Shown here in pieces: positions 13,072 to 24,200 of a stretch of DNA of 64,000 nt; within the stretch, counting starts at the first letter, position 1; each line of letters opens with the position of its first letter. Made by a program: the position numbers and the translations under genes. Under the pieces are notes generated by a model. It worked only from the letters and a program-made list of their open reading frames with translations, searched no databases and was not told where the DNA came from. This DNA comes from Dactylellina haptotyla (Eukaryota > Ascomycota > Orbiliomycetes > Orbiliales > Orbiliaceae), in contig CM062381.1 in the NCBI GenBank assembly GCA_031310005.1, positions 496,001-560,000 on the forward strand, in the 5' to 3' direction.

Positions 13072-13571
13072 TTAGAAACCGACTGGGTTGATTCGCTGGG
13101 AAACTCTGGTCCACTTGGGTAGTTCTATGGGGGTTGTTCTATTAGTGACTCTCCATGGACGAATCTGTATATTCTTACTCCTCATTATGAGGATATATAA
13201 TGTGACATACTGTGAATTCCCTTCCGATATCCCTTGTGCTTCTTGTCGAAGAGGGTGTACTTGTCCTTCGGCGCCATCTCGGCCTCGGTGGGCATCTCCG
13301 CCTTCCAGGTCTCAACAGGCTTGGATATCATTCCTTGTTGGGCGAGGGCATTGGAGATTGTTTCGACGACACGATCGACTCGCCTTAGACGCTGTCTTTG
13401 ACGGTACTTCTGGAAGCGGGAGAGGCGCCATGGGATTTTCCTAAACAGAAAGAAGTGTGGGGTCAGCGGAGGGCCCTATCATGCAGAAACGGCACGACTG
13501 GCAGCCAGAGAAGATACTTACCATAGCAGGCCACCCATAAGGGCGTTCGTGGGACGGAACGCTCCAAACAT
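13072..13571 (-). CDS. MRPL31: Mitochondrial large ribosomal subunit protein mL60 (MRPL31), three exons
   Basis: A 110-aa protein of the fungal mitoribosome large subunit, assembled from three exons: 13571-13522, 13440-13211 and 13124-13072. Introns are 81 and 86 nt with GTAAGT/TAG and GTATGT/TAG borders, and phases join exactly. Exon 1 gives MFGAFRPTNALMGGLLW; exon 2 gives the basic helix FQKYRQRQRLRRVDRVVET and the segment ETWKAEMPTEAEMAPKDKYT followed by LFDKKHKGYRKGIH; exon 3 gives KLPKWTRVSQRINPVGF. These blocks match the known fungal MRPL31 family from first to last residue, and the length is typical (about 110-130 aa). It lies head-to-head with another mitochondrial gene at 13870. Because each exon is short it is easily missed by simple ORF scanning. 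Confidence 0.95.
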
Positions 13572-13869
13572 TTAGGGTGGATAGGTGCCGGTGAGGTTGG
13601 TGATCATAAGAAGCGGAAGAGCATGGGTTGTGCTCGCCGCCTTGGAGATGGTGTTGAGGTTTTTCGCTTTCCCAGTCACGCTAAATTTTCCTGTGTATAA
13701 AATTCAACCTCCACAACAAAAAACTTGCGACGCAACTCGGAACCTTCGACGACATTTGACTTTCTGCTACCTTTCCGTCGGGGTCGCTTCGCATTGAGAG
13801 AGTTGCTTTGGATGGGCTCGCTGTGATGCTAATGGCACAGGCGCAGGCGTTGGTCTTCTGCCAGAGTTT
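13572..13869. promoter_or_regulatory. Divergent intergenic region shared by mL60 and the PPR-like gene
   Basis: The start codons of mL60 (minus, 13571) and the 921-aa mitochondrial protein (plus, 13870) are separated by only 298 bp, so both 5' UTRs and promoters must fit here. A shared bidirectional promoter is inferred; no specific factor site is claimed. Confidence 0.6.
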
Positions 13870-16635
13870 ATGCGACAGTTCGCGGGAAGACTGGTGAGGT
13901 CTCAATATGGGCCCGCTAGACCGGCCCCGCGACGGAATATACGCCACCTATCGGTCAGGAAGCTTAATCTATCGGTGACCGACGGGGGAAATGCAGTATC
14001 GGTAGCCTCGATTGGTCTACAGAAAGTCAAAGAGGATGGATTTGCGATTCAGATTCGCTGCAATCATGATAACAGGGGCCCAAGGGGAGCTTACTGGTTC
14101 CACCCTGACAATTGGCTGAAGAAGGAGCGTACGGATGTCATATACGGCGATGATAGGGATCTCGATAACCTTCCGCCGGACCCGCCGAAGAAAGAGTGGT
14201 GGATGGACGCCCAGTACCCAGCCGGCAAGCTACAAAAGCCTACAAAGAAAGCCAAGACGCAACCACCGTCTCTCAAAACGACCCATTTTCTCAAAGCAAA
14301 AACGATGCCAACATCAAAGGCACGACGGTCGGCTAAATCGAAGCCTGCGAAGTCCCAGCTTATGAGGACACTGGCAGTAAAGACAAAGGATTACGCACAG
14401 TTTCTAGGCAAAGAGTCCAAAGACTTTCAGGATTTCAAGAGAGAGTCCGAGGTGGAGCGCCAGGAAACCCTCGGGAAGCTCTTGGTTGATGTTACCGGGG
14501 TTAATGGATACCATGACTACTGGTTCCAACTACTCAAATTTCGAGCTAGAATAGACGGAAATAAGGGAATACAGGCCATCTGGACTGGTATGTCTATGAG
14601 AAATATCGAGATCCCTGTCTCCGGTCCCATGGCAGACGAGATATGGAGATATTTTCTCAAAGCCGGTTATGAAGATGAAGAATTTCTAAAGAAAATTTAT
14701 CACTACAACCTATACCAATTCAAAAATGCCAAAGGGAGATTCTGGACGCCTTTTTACGACGAGTTGGTCGGTGGAACTCTCCAGAAAAATCCATCCCAGG
14801 CATTGCTTTGGCACTCAAAACTAATCGATATGTACCCGCGAAGCAAGTTGGAACATTTTTTTCAAGCCAATGCAGGAGAACCCCAAAATTTGTGGACTTT
14901 GTTCCGAATTTTTGCCTCACCGAAGGTCGGACCTTCTTATGATATGGTTATACCTTTCCTATGCCAGCAAGAGCAGTACGAGATTGCAATAAATTGGCAC
15001 AAGATGTTTTTTAATAAGAAAGACTTCCCGGCCGACTCCCATGTTGCGGACCGACTTCTAGAGTACTACGCATTCCATAAGCCATTGAAAGAGCTGGAAG
15101 AACTGCTGCGGGACTTCCACGCGAAGGGAATCAAGTTTGTCCAGGGCACTCCGATCGCTCTGATCAAGGCCCGCTATAGGACCCCTGCGATGATGGAGCT
15201 ATTTTGCAAACTGTACACCGAAAAGGTGTTACCGAACGACTGCTTCACGGATAAGTTTTGGGCATTCCTGCTCACCTACCAGAGATTCACGGAAGCCGAT
15301 GTGACCAGGTACATGAAGAGATTAGATATCGATCATATCGGAGAATCGACAACGAAAGAGTTTGTCAAGCGCAGCAGAACCATCGCATCGTTCGTTCGAG
15401 GTATCTCATTAATGCACAAAAGGAAAATGGAGGTTGACGAAGAGGTCTACAACAAGTTTTTAGAAGTCAAAGCCAGGTACCAGCCGCAGGAAGCATTGGA
15501 AGAATCCCTTCCCATCGAAGGTTTGCAGATCTCGAGAGCCAATGCGCTCCTCCATGGATATCTGAGTACCTATAGGTGGAAGTTTTTCAACCACGTTTAT
15601 ATCGGAATCCGGATGAAGAACTGTGCCACGTGGAATTTGTTCTTGAGACGACTGTTCATGACGGGACAGACGAAGGCTGGTCTGGAGCTCATGGAAGAAA
15701 TGCGCGCAATGGGGTTGCCCATCCAATCAGGTGGTCAGCGAGAGCTCCTGCGTGCGATCTTGTTACCACGTCGCCCAGGGCATCGTCCGATTACTCAGAG
15801 CGCCGGAGCGATACAAAATAAGGATTTGCGTCTGGCAACGAACTATCTACGGGCGCTCTTGATGAACGGCGAAAATGTGGAGCCGGGTCTCTGGTTGGAA
15901 GTCATCAAACGGTTTGGAATGTTTAGGAAACTTCGGGATCTGGAGCGGTTGTGCCTCTGGCTCGCGGATTGGTACAACCCTCAGAAACATATATCACATC
16001 AGCCAAGCATTCCGATCAAATTCACCGATGTGGGGGGTATTTCGTCGTTGGAATACAAGGGCCCTGAAGAAGTCGCATGGACTGAGCCGCCGATTACTAA
16101 GTCTAAAAACAGTCCGAAGAACCCTTTACGAGTCCTCTTCCCGCCGAAAACCCTCCGAGCTCTTATAGAATGGGGATTCATGTCTATGCATAGGACATGG
16201 TATCTTGACCTTATCCGGAGAGACAGTAGTATCGCTGAAAAGGCTCAATATTCTCGCTGTGTATGGGGTGTACGACTTGTGAGGAAACTGAAAGAGAAGG
16301 GCGTATGGGTAGATAAGAGGAGTGTTGCGCGCGCTGTGAGAGTGCGGTTGAGAGCTCTGGAGGGCAGCAGATACCACTGGGAGAGTTTTGATACGAATAT
16401 GAGTAAACATGAGCCGATAAACCTTGGCGCGGTTGCAGCAATCGCTGAGAAGGCCTGGGGCGAGGAATTATTTCCGAAGGGCAGCTGGAGTACGGAACAA
16501 GGCCTTATGGCAATGCTCAAGGCACTGCCAGTGAAGAATCTCGTTCTTCGTCGTCCGCGAATCAGAACGACCCGTCGGTCTTCATCCCTACTCGAGACAC
16601 AACACACGTTGGTGCCTACGGTCAGCCAGATATAA
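13870..16635 (+). CDS. PPR-like mitochondrial protein, 921 aa
   Basis: A single-exon frame. The N-terminus (MRQFAGRLVRSQYGPARPAP then RRNIRHLSVRK) is Arg-rich without acidic residues, as expected for a mitochondrial presequence. A basic, low-complexity stretch follows to about residue 165. The rest is predicted helical, with repeated helix-turn-helix pairs resembling degenerate pentatricopeptide repeats, for example CATWNLFLRRLFMTGQTKAG with LELMEEMRAMGLPI near residues 580-615 and FWAFLLTYQRFTEADVTRYM near 465-485. Known fungal PPR proteins of this size act in mitochondrial RNA processing or translation (the Cya5 type, for instance). I cannot assign a specific target. The divergent pairing with a mitoribosomal gene supports an organellar role. 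It could instead be another helical-repeat mitochondrial factor. Confidence 0.7.
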   Translation: MRQFAGRLVRSQYGPARPAPRRNIRHLSVRKLNLSVTDGGNAVSVASIGLQKVKEDGFAIQIRCNHDNRGPRGAYWFHPDNWLKKERTDVIYGDDRDLDNLPPDPPKKEWWMDAQYPAGKLQKPTKKAKTQPPSLKTTHFLKAKTMPTSKARRSAKSKPAKSQLMRTLAVKTKDYAQFLGKESKDFQDFKRESEVERQETLGKLLVDVTGVNGYHDYWFQLLKFRARIDGNKGIQAIWTGMSMRNIEIPVSGPMADEIWRYFLKAGYEDEEFLKKIYHYNLYQFKNAKGRFWTPFYDELVGGTLQKNPSQALLWHSKLIDMYPRSKLEHFFQANAGEPQNLWTLFRIFASPKVGPSYDMVIPFLCQQEQYEIAINWHKMFFNKKDFPADSHVADRLLEYYAFHKPLKELEELLRDFHAKGIKFVQGTPIALIKARYRTPAMMELFCKLYTEKVLPNDCFTDKFWAFLLTYQRFTEADVTRYMKRLDIDHIGESTTKEFVKRSRTIASFVRGISLMHKRKMEVDEEVYNKFLEVKARYQPQEALEESLPIEGLQISRANALLHGYLSTYRWKFFNHVYIGIRMKNCATWNLFLRRLFMTGQTKAGLELMEEMRAMGLPIQSGGQRELLRAILLPRRPGHRPITQSAGAIQNKDLRLATNYLRALLMNGENVEPGLWLEVIKRFGMFRKLRDLERLCLWLADWYNPQKHISHQPSIPIKFTDVGGISSLEYKGPEEVAWTEPPITKSKNSPKNPLRVLFPPKTLRALIEWGFMSMHRTWYLDLIRRDSSIAEKAQYSRCVWGVRLVRKLKEKGVWVDKRSVARAVRVRLRALEGSRYHWESFDTNMSKHEPINLGAVAAIAEKAWGEELFPKGSWSTEQGLMAMLKALPVKNLVLRRPRIRTTRRSSSLLETQHTLVPTVSQI

Positions 16636-18202
16636 AACTATTTAATCTCTTGATCTCTTAGTGTCGGGCCGCAGCACCCCAAAAAGGGAATAATTTTATT
16701 ATTACTAACACGAAAAGCAATAAATACAATATGAGCGACGCTACTGGCAGATGCCGCTATTTTCTTATCGATTACTCGAGCGAATTAACTGCCAGAGCAG
16801 GCTTTCGCTCTGCTTTTTGGTCGCGCGGTGTTTCTGCGGGGTTTGACAATCCCGTGTGCTTGCCCCACCTTCCAGCTGCAAGGACGGAATTGAATTCATT
16901 CGACAGGTCGTTTCTAATCAAGGATTGCAAACCTATCCGCACCGGAACTCTTACCAAACGCAAAGACTCACCCTCCTTCGCCTGGAGAAAAGATCTCGAT
17001 GATGGACCCATATCTTACCCAACTTGCCGGATGTTCCGTCCTATTCGGGGGCGGTGACCCTGTCATATGCGTCTGATATTTCTCGTGGTGGTGCGCTACC
17101 CATGGCAAGGTGTGCCTGCTGATCAGAACAAACTCCTGGGAACGCTACACCAAAGTTCATCAGATGGGGTTACCATCGCGGTACTTTCGACAGGCTTCAC
17201 AGCGGTAATCAGTTCCCGTTGCTTCTATGACGTTAAACCGAATGTGAGGTCGTCAGCCGTTTCAGTTCATTTGAGAGGCGCAAGCAGCGAAACTATTGGA
17301 AATCAGCGATGGATTCAGTGCGCAGATTACGATAAGCAGAGGATATCTCGATCTACTCCGCGGCACAACCTTGAAGGTTCCTCAGAAGTAACTACCAGAA
17401 ATATCTCTCACCTTACCACACACCGTAGTGATCCGGCCTTAGGCGATCATACATACTGCCCTCGTCTTTGCGTCCGGTGGCTTGCCTCGGGAGCTCTGTT
17501 GCTTCTTTCTCCCCCGCCCTACACCTCCTCGGTGCCTGCATGCCCTCCGGCGTGACCGTCCTCTCCTCCTCAGCTGGTGGGCCGATACTCGCATATTGTA
17601 TATAAGGCTTCAAGCGAACCTTTTTTCGGGGACTTGCATAAGATTCCAAAGTCCGGGACAACTTGCATAAGCATCTCAGCTCCTGTTGGGCAGCGCAAGT
17701 CTCAAGCCTATCTTTACTTTGCTTCTGCAAGATCGCACTCGCAACTTTTGTCCCCCGGTGGTCCGTCTCCTCATCCTCCTCATCCTCGTATATATAAATC
17801 TGTATGTATAAAATGGATAGCCCTGGATAGTTCCTCCTTTTATTCCTTAATACACGCAACATTACCAAATAGCATTAGACATTTTGTACTGACGCATATA
17901 ATTCCTTTTGGATAGCCTTATTACTCACCCACAGCGTGTCTCATCCCATCTATCACCGTATCTACGTTGTGCCCATACGTATACCTGTGATCTGTCCCGA
18001 AGGATCGGAATTTTCTTATAAATCCCACATACATCCGCCCCACCGCCATATATATATCACACATATCGTCTGGCGGAATGCTTCCCAGCCGTCATTTCAC
18101 TCGTTTACCCGTTTCAACTTCTGCTTGAATTTCCTTAATCTTTTCGAATATCTACTATCTTTTACATTTTTATTCAAGTTGTTTTTATCAATATTATTCT
18201 CG
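16636..18202. other. Intergenic; poly(A) signal and T-rich leader
   Basis: An AATAAA at 16719-16724 follows the PPR-like gene closely and is a good poly(A) signal candidate. The middle shows only overlapping short frames on both strands. From about 17.8 kb the plus strand is T/C-rich with TATATA runs, which suits the promoter and 5' leader of the gene at 18203. Confidence 0.5.
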
Positions 18203-19126
18203 ATGCGCATCAAGAATATCTTCCCTGAGATTCAGCAACGTCAACACAAGAGCAAGAAAGAAAAGAAGGTGATACCTGAAGTGCGAAGAGGCGAACAAGA
18301 TGAGCAAGTTCCTCGAACGCCGGTGCTATCGGCACAGCGGCCGAGGAGGATGTCTGATTTTATGAAGTCACCGTATCTCAAGTCGTTTTCTCCGAGCTCG
18401 AAGTCACGATCAACGCAGAAGCACAAGCTTGCTTCGGTTGCCGAGGAGGAGGAGATGGCGTTCAACTACCAGATGGCGTTGTTAGAGGATCCGCCAGAGT
18501 GGGATCTCGACGCCGGAATCGGATCTAGGGATTTCGAGTCACCGTCTTTGACACCGCCCGCGATCACTACATCGAGAGCTTCGTCGCCATCCCATATCGA
18601 GAAAGTCGCGGAGAGTTCGAGGAAGCAGTTCCAGAAGATAGCGAGTAAACTACACCATCTTCAGGATGCTCCTGCATCCCCCACCTCAGACGATGGCTTT
18701 GACGACCGCCGCCTAAGCAAATCCGAGCCAGATCTGTCGAAACTTGCAGGAAAGGGCAACGCCGGCAGCCTTTCGCAACAAGCCAACGAGTCCTCGTCGT
18801 CGTCTTCGAGAGGACGCAGCCGTTCCATCGGTCCTGAACAAGAGGAGCGTGCACGCCGCTCCAGATCCGGGCCTCCGTCTTGGAGAATGCCACCAAAGAA
18901 CATACGACGCAGCATGCCACACGTCCGCGAGGCCTCTCCGCTGCCTAGCTTCCCGATCGGCCCTGTAGATCTCAAGTACCACGAATCTTCAGTTATGGCG
19001 CGGGCGATGTGGAAGCATGGCGAAGTTCGATACGAAGACCAGTGGGGACGACGGCTGGTACCTATCGGCCGCCAGAACTCGTTCATGTTTGAACTATGGC
19101 CCGTTTCCGAGATAACCGAAGAATAA
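18203..19126 (+). CDS. Conserved-looking fungal protein of unknown function, 307 aa
   Basis: The frame is open further upstream without an ATG, over T-rich leader-like sequence, so the first ATG at 18203 (MRIKNIFPEIQQRQHKSKKE) is taken as the start. The N-terminal half is basic and Ser/Pro-rich. A short acidic element, EEEEMAFNYQMALLEDPPEW, lies near residues 80-100, and a Ser-run follows at about 205-212. The last 60 residues look ordered: GPVDLKYHESSVMARAMWKH, then GEVRYEDQWGRRLVPIGRQN and a hydrophobic end MFELWPVSEITEE. The ordered C-terminus and the charge pattern argue for a real gene. I recognise no domain; no TM segment or signal peptide follows the chosen start. Confidence 0.75.
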   Translation: MRIKNIFPEIQQRQHKSKKEKKVIPEVRRGEQDEQVPRTPVLSAQRPRRMSDFMKSPYLKSFSPSSKSRSTQKHKLASVAEEEEMAFNYQMALLEDPPEWDLDAGIGSRDFESPSLTPPAITTSRASSPSHIEKVAESSRKQFQKIASKLHHLQDAPASPTSDDGFDDRRLSKSEPDLSKLAGKGNAGSLSQQANESSSSSSRGRSRSIGPEQEERARRSRSGPPSWRMPPKNIRRSMPHVREASPLPSFPIGPVDLKYHESSVMARAMWKHGEVRYEDQWGRRLVPIGRQNSFMFELWPVSEITEE

Positions 19127-20737
19127 AGAGATAAACATACGGCGGGTTTCGTGTGCGCTGCGGCACGAGATGTGGAGCAGCCGGGGAATATTTTTCGATG
19201 TTTCATCCAAGTGTTGTAATGTCGTCTGCGACCACTTCACAGCCACAGGGAATAACGTCGCTAGCGCTATATAACGTGAGCCGTCGGTGGAGTACATGTT
19301 TACGTCTTCGTACAGCTAAGGTTTCTATTTGTGGGTTTTTGGTTTTGGTTTTTGGTTTTATTTTGCTGTGGTTTTGTTTCCTTTCTTGCACCCACAGATG
19401 CTCTTGGTCGTCGTTGCTGCGTCGTCAAGAGTTGTCTGTGCCTCAGTCGCCCTGTACAGACGAACTGTTCATCGTTCCCCTCTTCCGCCCCCCTCGCATT
19501 TTCATTCTATCGCCTTCTTGCATCTACATACACTCTTCTTGTCCCTTTTTGCATTTCTATTGCATCATATACTGCATAAACTTGGCGTTTCAAAGGTTCA
19601 CATTTTTGGTGGTATTCTATTTATCTTTCCTTCATTGGGATCTCTTGGGGAATTTCTTCATCGGTTGCATATTTTGGTAGTTTCTCTCCTTTCTATTTCC
19701 AATTTCATACTGCATTTTTTCCGTTTCTTACCCTTCGTATACCATATTATTTTTAATATAATATTTATTCCCTTTGGTTCTTTTTATAACTACTGTGGTC
19801 CGATCCTACCCTCCTGTGGAGCGTCGTTCGAATACCAGTGCGTAAAACATAATAATGGTGTGATTCCGAGTCCGTGTTCTGGGAACCGATATACTGTTCG
19901 GGTAGCATGCTACCTTATGCATGTCTATATGCATAAATGTTCCTTTTACGTCTTTGTTCGTTTGTGTTTGAGCTGAAAGGAGCCCTCTTTTGCTGCGTAT
20001 TCTGGAGCGAGCGAAACCTTATTCACGTTGCGACCTGCGATGGTGCGTGTACACGAGCGGGAAGGTGAACCGACGATGCCACCATCTTTTCATGTTGAAT
20101 TCTGCTCGCAGATGAAAGTGCAGACGTGCGCAAACTTTTTGAAACTTTGTGTGGTAATATATTATTTTTCACAGGAATTGGAGGATTGAAGCATCATATT
20201 GATTGTGATAATATTAAGGCGTGTTAATTACGCCTTTTCTTGGAATTAAGTTATATTACAGGTAGAAGCGAATGTGGTTGCTGTTCTGCTTTGTTCTTTC
20301 TTTGCCTCTAGCATGTCAAATACGAGACCATAAGGAAACAGGCGAGATGTCCTGTGACATCAACGAGCGTAATAGAGTTGATCATAACCTTCGTAACCAT
20401 AACCGCGTTTCCGAAAGGAATTTAAAACAGAAAATGAAATAAAGAAATAAGGAAGAACGCTATGAAGTGGGGGAACGGAAAAAGTGAAAAGAGGAAGATC
20501 CAGTTCGGCAATTAGAATCCTTGAAGCTAGGCAAGAAAGTTTGCCGAAGGACAACTCAGAAGATCGTAGACTACTTTTTTTCTTAAGAGGTATCCTGGAA
20601 CGCAAAGCAAATCACAAAAGGAAAAATAAGGTATTATGAACTGATGATTAACAAGGAAGTGAAGTTCGGATTTCGGATAGCGGGATTCAAGCTATCCTGT
20701 GCCCTCTCTCATTTGCTCTTTCGGCAATATGGCAATG
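19127..20737. other. Intergenic, T-rich, no gene seen
   Basis: The first 700 bases are very T-rich on plus (GGTTTTTGGTTTTGG-like runs near 19336-19370) and probably represent the 3' UTR of the preceding gene. The remainder is AT-rich with short frames only. Confidence 0.5.
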
Positions 20738-21247
20738 TTACGACCTGGAACGACCCCTTGGCGCGCCGATTTTCGACGTAAGGTGGAATCCGCCAAAGAG
20801 CCAGTCGTTGGTATGCCGGCCGACGTGGTTGATGCTGGCGACTCGGGTGGACTGGTTGATCATTTGAACACCAGGAGATGGAGATCTCGAAGATCGATTT
20901 CTCGACCGCGAGCGGGAACTCGAGCGAGTCGAGACCGTCTCGACGGTGAGGTGAGTGGTCTTGGTCTTCTTGTTCGAGATCATGGTGGCCGAGGCGACTG
21001 AGGTGTCGATAGTCAGCGGGGCCCGCTTGTGGGAGGAGCGGCTGCTGGAGCGCGATTGGGTGCCTGGAGAGCCAGGCGAGGATGTGTTGCGGGGTGTGTT
21101 GCTCTCTGCGGGCAGGTTGAGGGTCGGGATCCTGCTGGTGGAGCTGGCCCCGGACGAAGTGCGGCGGAGAACGCGATCAAAGAAGGAGGAGGAACGGGGA
21201 GAAGTGGAGATAGTGATCTCTGGGGCTTGAGTTCTGACTGGTTCCAT
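20738..21247 (-). CDS. Ser/Arg-rich small protein with C-terminal GRHTNDWLFGGF motif, 169 aa
   Basis: The frame on minus is open from about 21439, but its first ATG is at 21247 (MEPVRTQAPEITIS), preceded by ATCG, and is taken as the start; stop TAA is at 20740-20738. The middle is Ser/Thr/Arg-rich and disordered, with an RS-type run (TRSSSRSRSRNRSSRSPSP) near residues 107-125. The C-terminus contains the distinctive hydrophobic block NHVGRHTNDWLFGGFHLTSK near residues 140-160, followed by a basic tail ending RGRSRS. The ordered block after a disordered region suggests a real short-motif protein. I recall no named family. An upstream exon supplying a different start remains possible. Confidence 0.6.
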   Translation of the reverse strand: MEPVRTQAPEITISTSPRSSSFFDRVLRRTSSGASSTSRIPTLNLPAESNTPRNTSSPGSPGTQSRSSSRSSHKRAPLTIDTSVASATMISNKKTKTTHLTVETVSTRSSSRSRSRNRSSRSPSPGVQMINQSTRVASINHVGRHTNDWLFGGFHLTSKIGAPRGRSRS

Positions 21248-24200
21248 CGATTTCTTGCTTGGTGAGGAGTTCAATTGTGTGGTGATGCCGGTCACGGTGG
21301 GAGCTACTGTGGTAGAGTGCTGGTGAGCTGGTGGTATTTGGTTTACGTGCTTTGGTGCGGATTGAGAGGTATGAAGCTTCAATGAGCAAAGGTCAATGGC
21401 CTTGAGGACTGTATGAATATTAAGCGGAGGAGAGAGCAAATAAAGATATTGTATCTTCGAGATAGAACAATGTCAGCCTCAAGGTTGGGGGGCATGCGGT
21501 TGCTCTTATAGACAGAGACACCAGCTATTTCCCACCGGGTGCACAGGCGGTCTAGTCGGTCGACCCAAGATATTCCCAAGACGGCACAGCTAAATGGCCC
21601 TGCAAGGATCCCAATTTCTCACGTATGAGATGGTATGCTATCTGACTAACCTCGAAAATCACCGCATGCGTCGAGCCCGAAGGGAAAAGAAAAACAATCT
21701 CCTGGAGCACAACGACAGCTTCGATTGGAACTAGGTACCCATGCCTGCCTGCTGCATATGCACCAGATGGCGGCCAAAGGCTCACAAGTTCACACATTAA
21801 TTGCCAGGTAGGGGAGACCGAGAAAAATAATAGATAATACAGGCTGTATAGCAGACCTCTCTTTTTGCAGTTGGCAACGTTCCGACTCCCACACCGTTAC
21901 CCTGTACTCTCTCTCCCACATGCATGTCTCTACTTTCGGGTGCACTACCTTGCCAGCCAATTGCAACCCTTCTTACTCATCGGCGGCGTAGGCAGAAGCA
22001 AAAGAGCAACAGCCCTACATCACCGCACTAGTCGGTACTTTTTAACGAGCGAACAGCGGAAAATGGGCGTTCAATGTGACCACTCTGGACGCACTGTTTT
22101 TCTTGGCTCTTCTGGGATGGCCGGGATTCGAGAGAGTCAGCCTTGTAATCGGAGGGTCTTGACCTCTTGGGTACACTAAAACCCTCTGCTAATTCTGGGT
22201 TATCTACACATTTCAGTGTAATTTACAGGATTCTATTTTTGAACCTACCCGTCTCATACTAGCGTGAGGTTGCCGAAGAACCGAGAAGGCCGCGATGATG
22301 CCCTTCTGAGATGTGGGTTCACGTTCTGTGAAAGTTACCGTCCCACTTATTCGGCTGGTTCGGCTCAAAAATCGTGTTCCTTTTGTTCCAAAAGCTGGAG
22401 AAACTTTTATCTAAACGCTTGCGGGATAGCTAGAGTTTGGTATTTGAGTTGTCGTAACCATGTGCTTGGTTCATTTGAATCGGGAGGCATCTTGCGAAAG
22501 AGGTTGGGGCTCATCTAGGGTTCAAAGTGAAGGCCTTGAGGCCCCGAGGCCCGCCCTAAACTTTTGAAACCCTTTCTACCTAGAATCACATCCCTCCACC
22601 TCACAAATTGGAGAGTCGGGACTGCAAGTCATCTCGCATTCGATCGATATGAGCGATATCGATCCTCAATCGAACTATCACAAGGCTGACTTGTCGGACC
22701 TGGAGAGGGAATAAAAAACAATGCGACCCAGAAACAGTGTTTTTTTGGGCAGATGGTATTCCCGTCAACCCTATATCACGCACTCACCTCACTCAAACAT
22801 TGCATGACAGGGAACAAGGACCAAATGCAGAATACGCACCAAACGAATTGAGCAATCGGTATCATCCGACCCTAGAAACTGGGTCGCTTTTTGTTTCTCT
22901 TGTAAAATCTTTCGATAACAGCTTTTCCTTAGCGTAAGACCTAAGATCACAACATAAATGCGTGTCTACGTAATCTACGTTATGCAGCCTTCTTTTTCTT
23001 TTTTTTCCCTCAATTTTTTTTCTTTCCCACCTTTTTTCACATCGGTAGGTTTGAACCGTCGAAGCGAGAGAAAAGAGACAACATACAAAGATAGCACACT
23101 AAAACACACGCACACCACCACCCAGCTCTGCAATTGGACAGTTGAGAAAAAACCGAGTTAGCCTTACAATGCTGACAGTTTAATGCCTGCATTAGGAAAA
23201 AGCGTCCCTCCTCGTAAAATACACCAGGAATATTTTAGGGTTGTTCTGGAAGAGAAAATGGAATGCACATGATCGTCAAACATTGCCTCAAATGCCTGTA
23301 GCGTCTTATCTCTTGCTGCTTGGGGGTTCCGAATTGCATATGCATACTCTACCTGCGTATTCTCTTGGAGGGTTCTTTGGCCACCCTCTGTAACGTTAAC
23401 GCTGCTGACTGTGTCTATCTGTCGGAACCTGGAGTTGGGGGTGTTTGTTCGCGTAGATTAGCAGGTCAATCTCTGGGCAGCCTGGAGACGCCGACGTGTG
23501 GTCTGTCTGTCTTGGTGGTACTACACAGGGCTGCGATTCGTATTTTGATCCAGGTATATTTCTGGGATTTCGTTTTCTCGACGACAAGTTCGTACGAAGG
23601 AACGTAAACGGTTCTAGCGTAGAAGGCATGTCGTTGTTTCTCATCTGACTTCTTTCGACACTCAAGACATTTGGTGCGTCATAAGGTTTTCATGAACGTG
23701 AGCGCGGTTGGAATCGAACAAAAGTATCGACAGCAAGACGGATCTAGCTAAAAGATCGTAGCGATGAGCTTGAACAACAGAAGGAATCGCGAAGGCACGC
23801 AACATCAGAGTTTTTCTTTACAGAATTCCGAAATCCAAAGTTGAAACTGTTTCATCTGGGTTTTTGTTTTCTTCTTGCCTCCAACATCATCAATCGGTTG
23901 GAATCTAATAAACCGTTACCCTGGCGTCGCCCACGAAACGCCGACATAACGAGCTATTCGGAAACAGCATGAGCGTGTCGGACACCCCCAAAACAATAAT
24001 TGTTGGGTCAGCTGACCATACCCCAGAATTCCGAATCCCGGCCCTCTGGGTATCGGCGACCAATCCTTGGTTCCGAATGAAGAAGATGCTAACTGACAAG
24101 ACAGCCAAGAAGGTTAGTGACGACGGGGTTTGCAATATTTCTGTGTCGTATTATTTTTTAAGCCGTAATTTCTTGGCTTGCGACGGGGAATACTATGCAC

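Noticed and set aside
17936-18202. In-frame upstream extension of the 307-aa gene, hydrophobic (Phe/Leu-rich)
   Set aside because: There is no ATG in it and the DNA is T-rich leader-like. The hydrophobicity follows from T-rich composition, so it is not a signal or TM segment.
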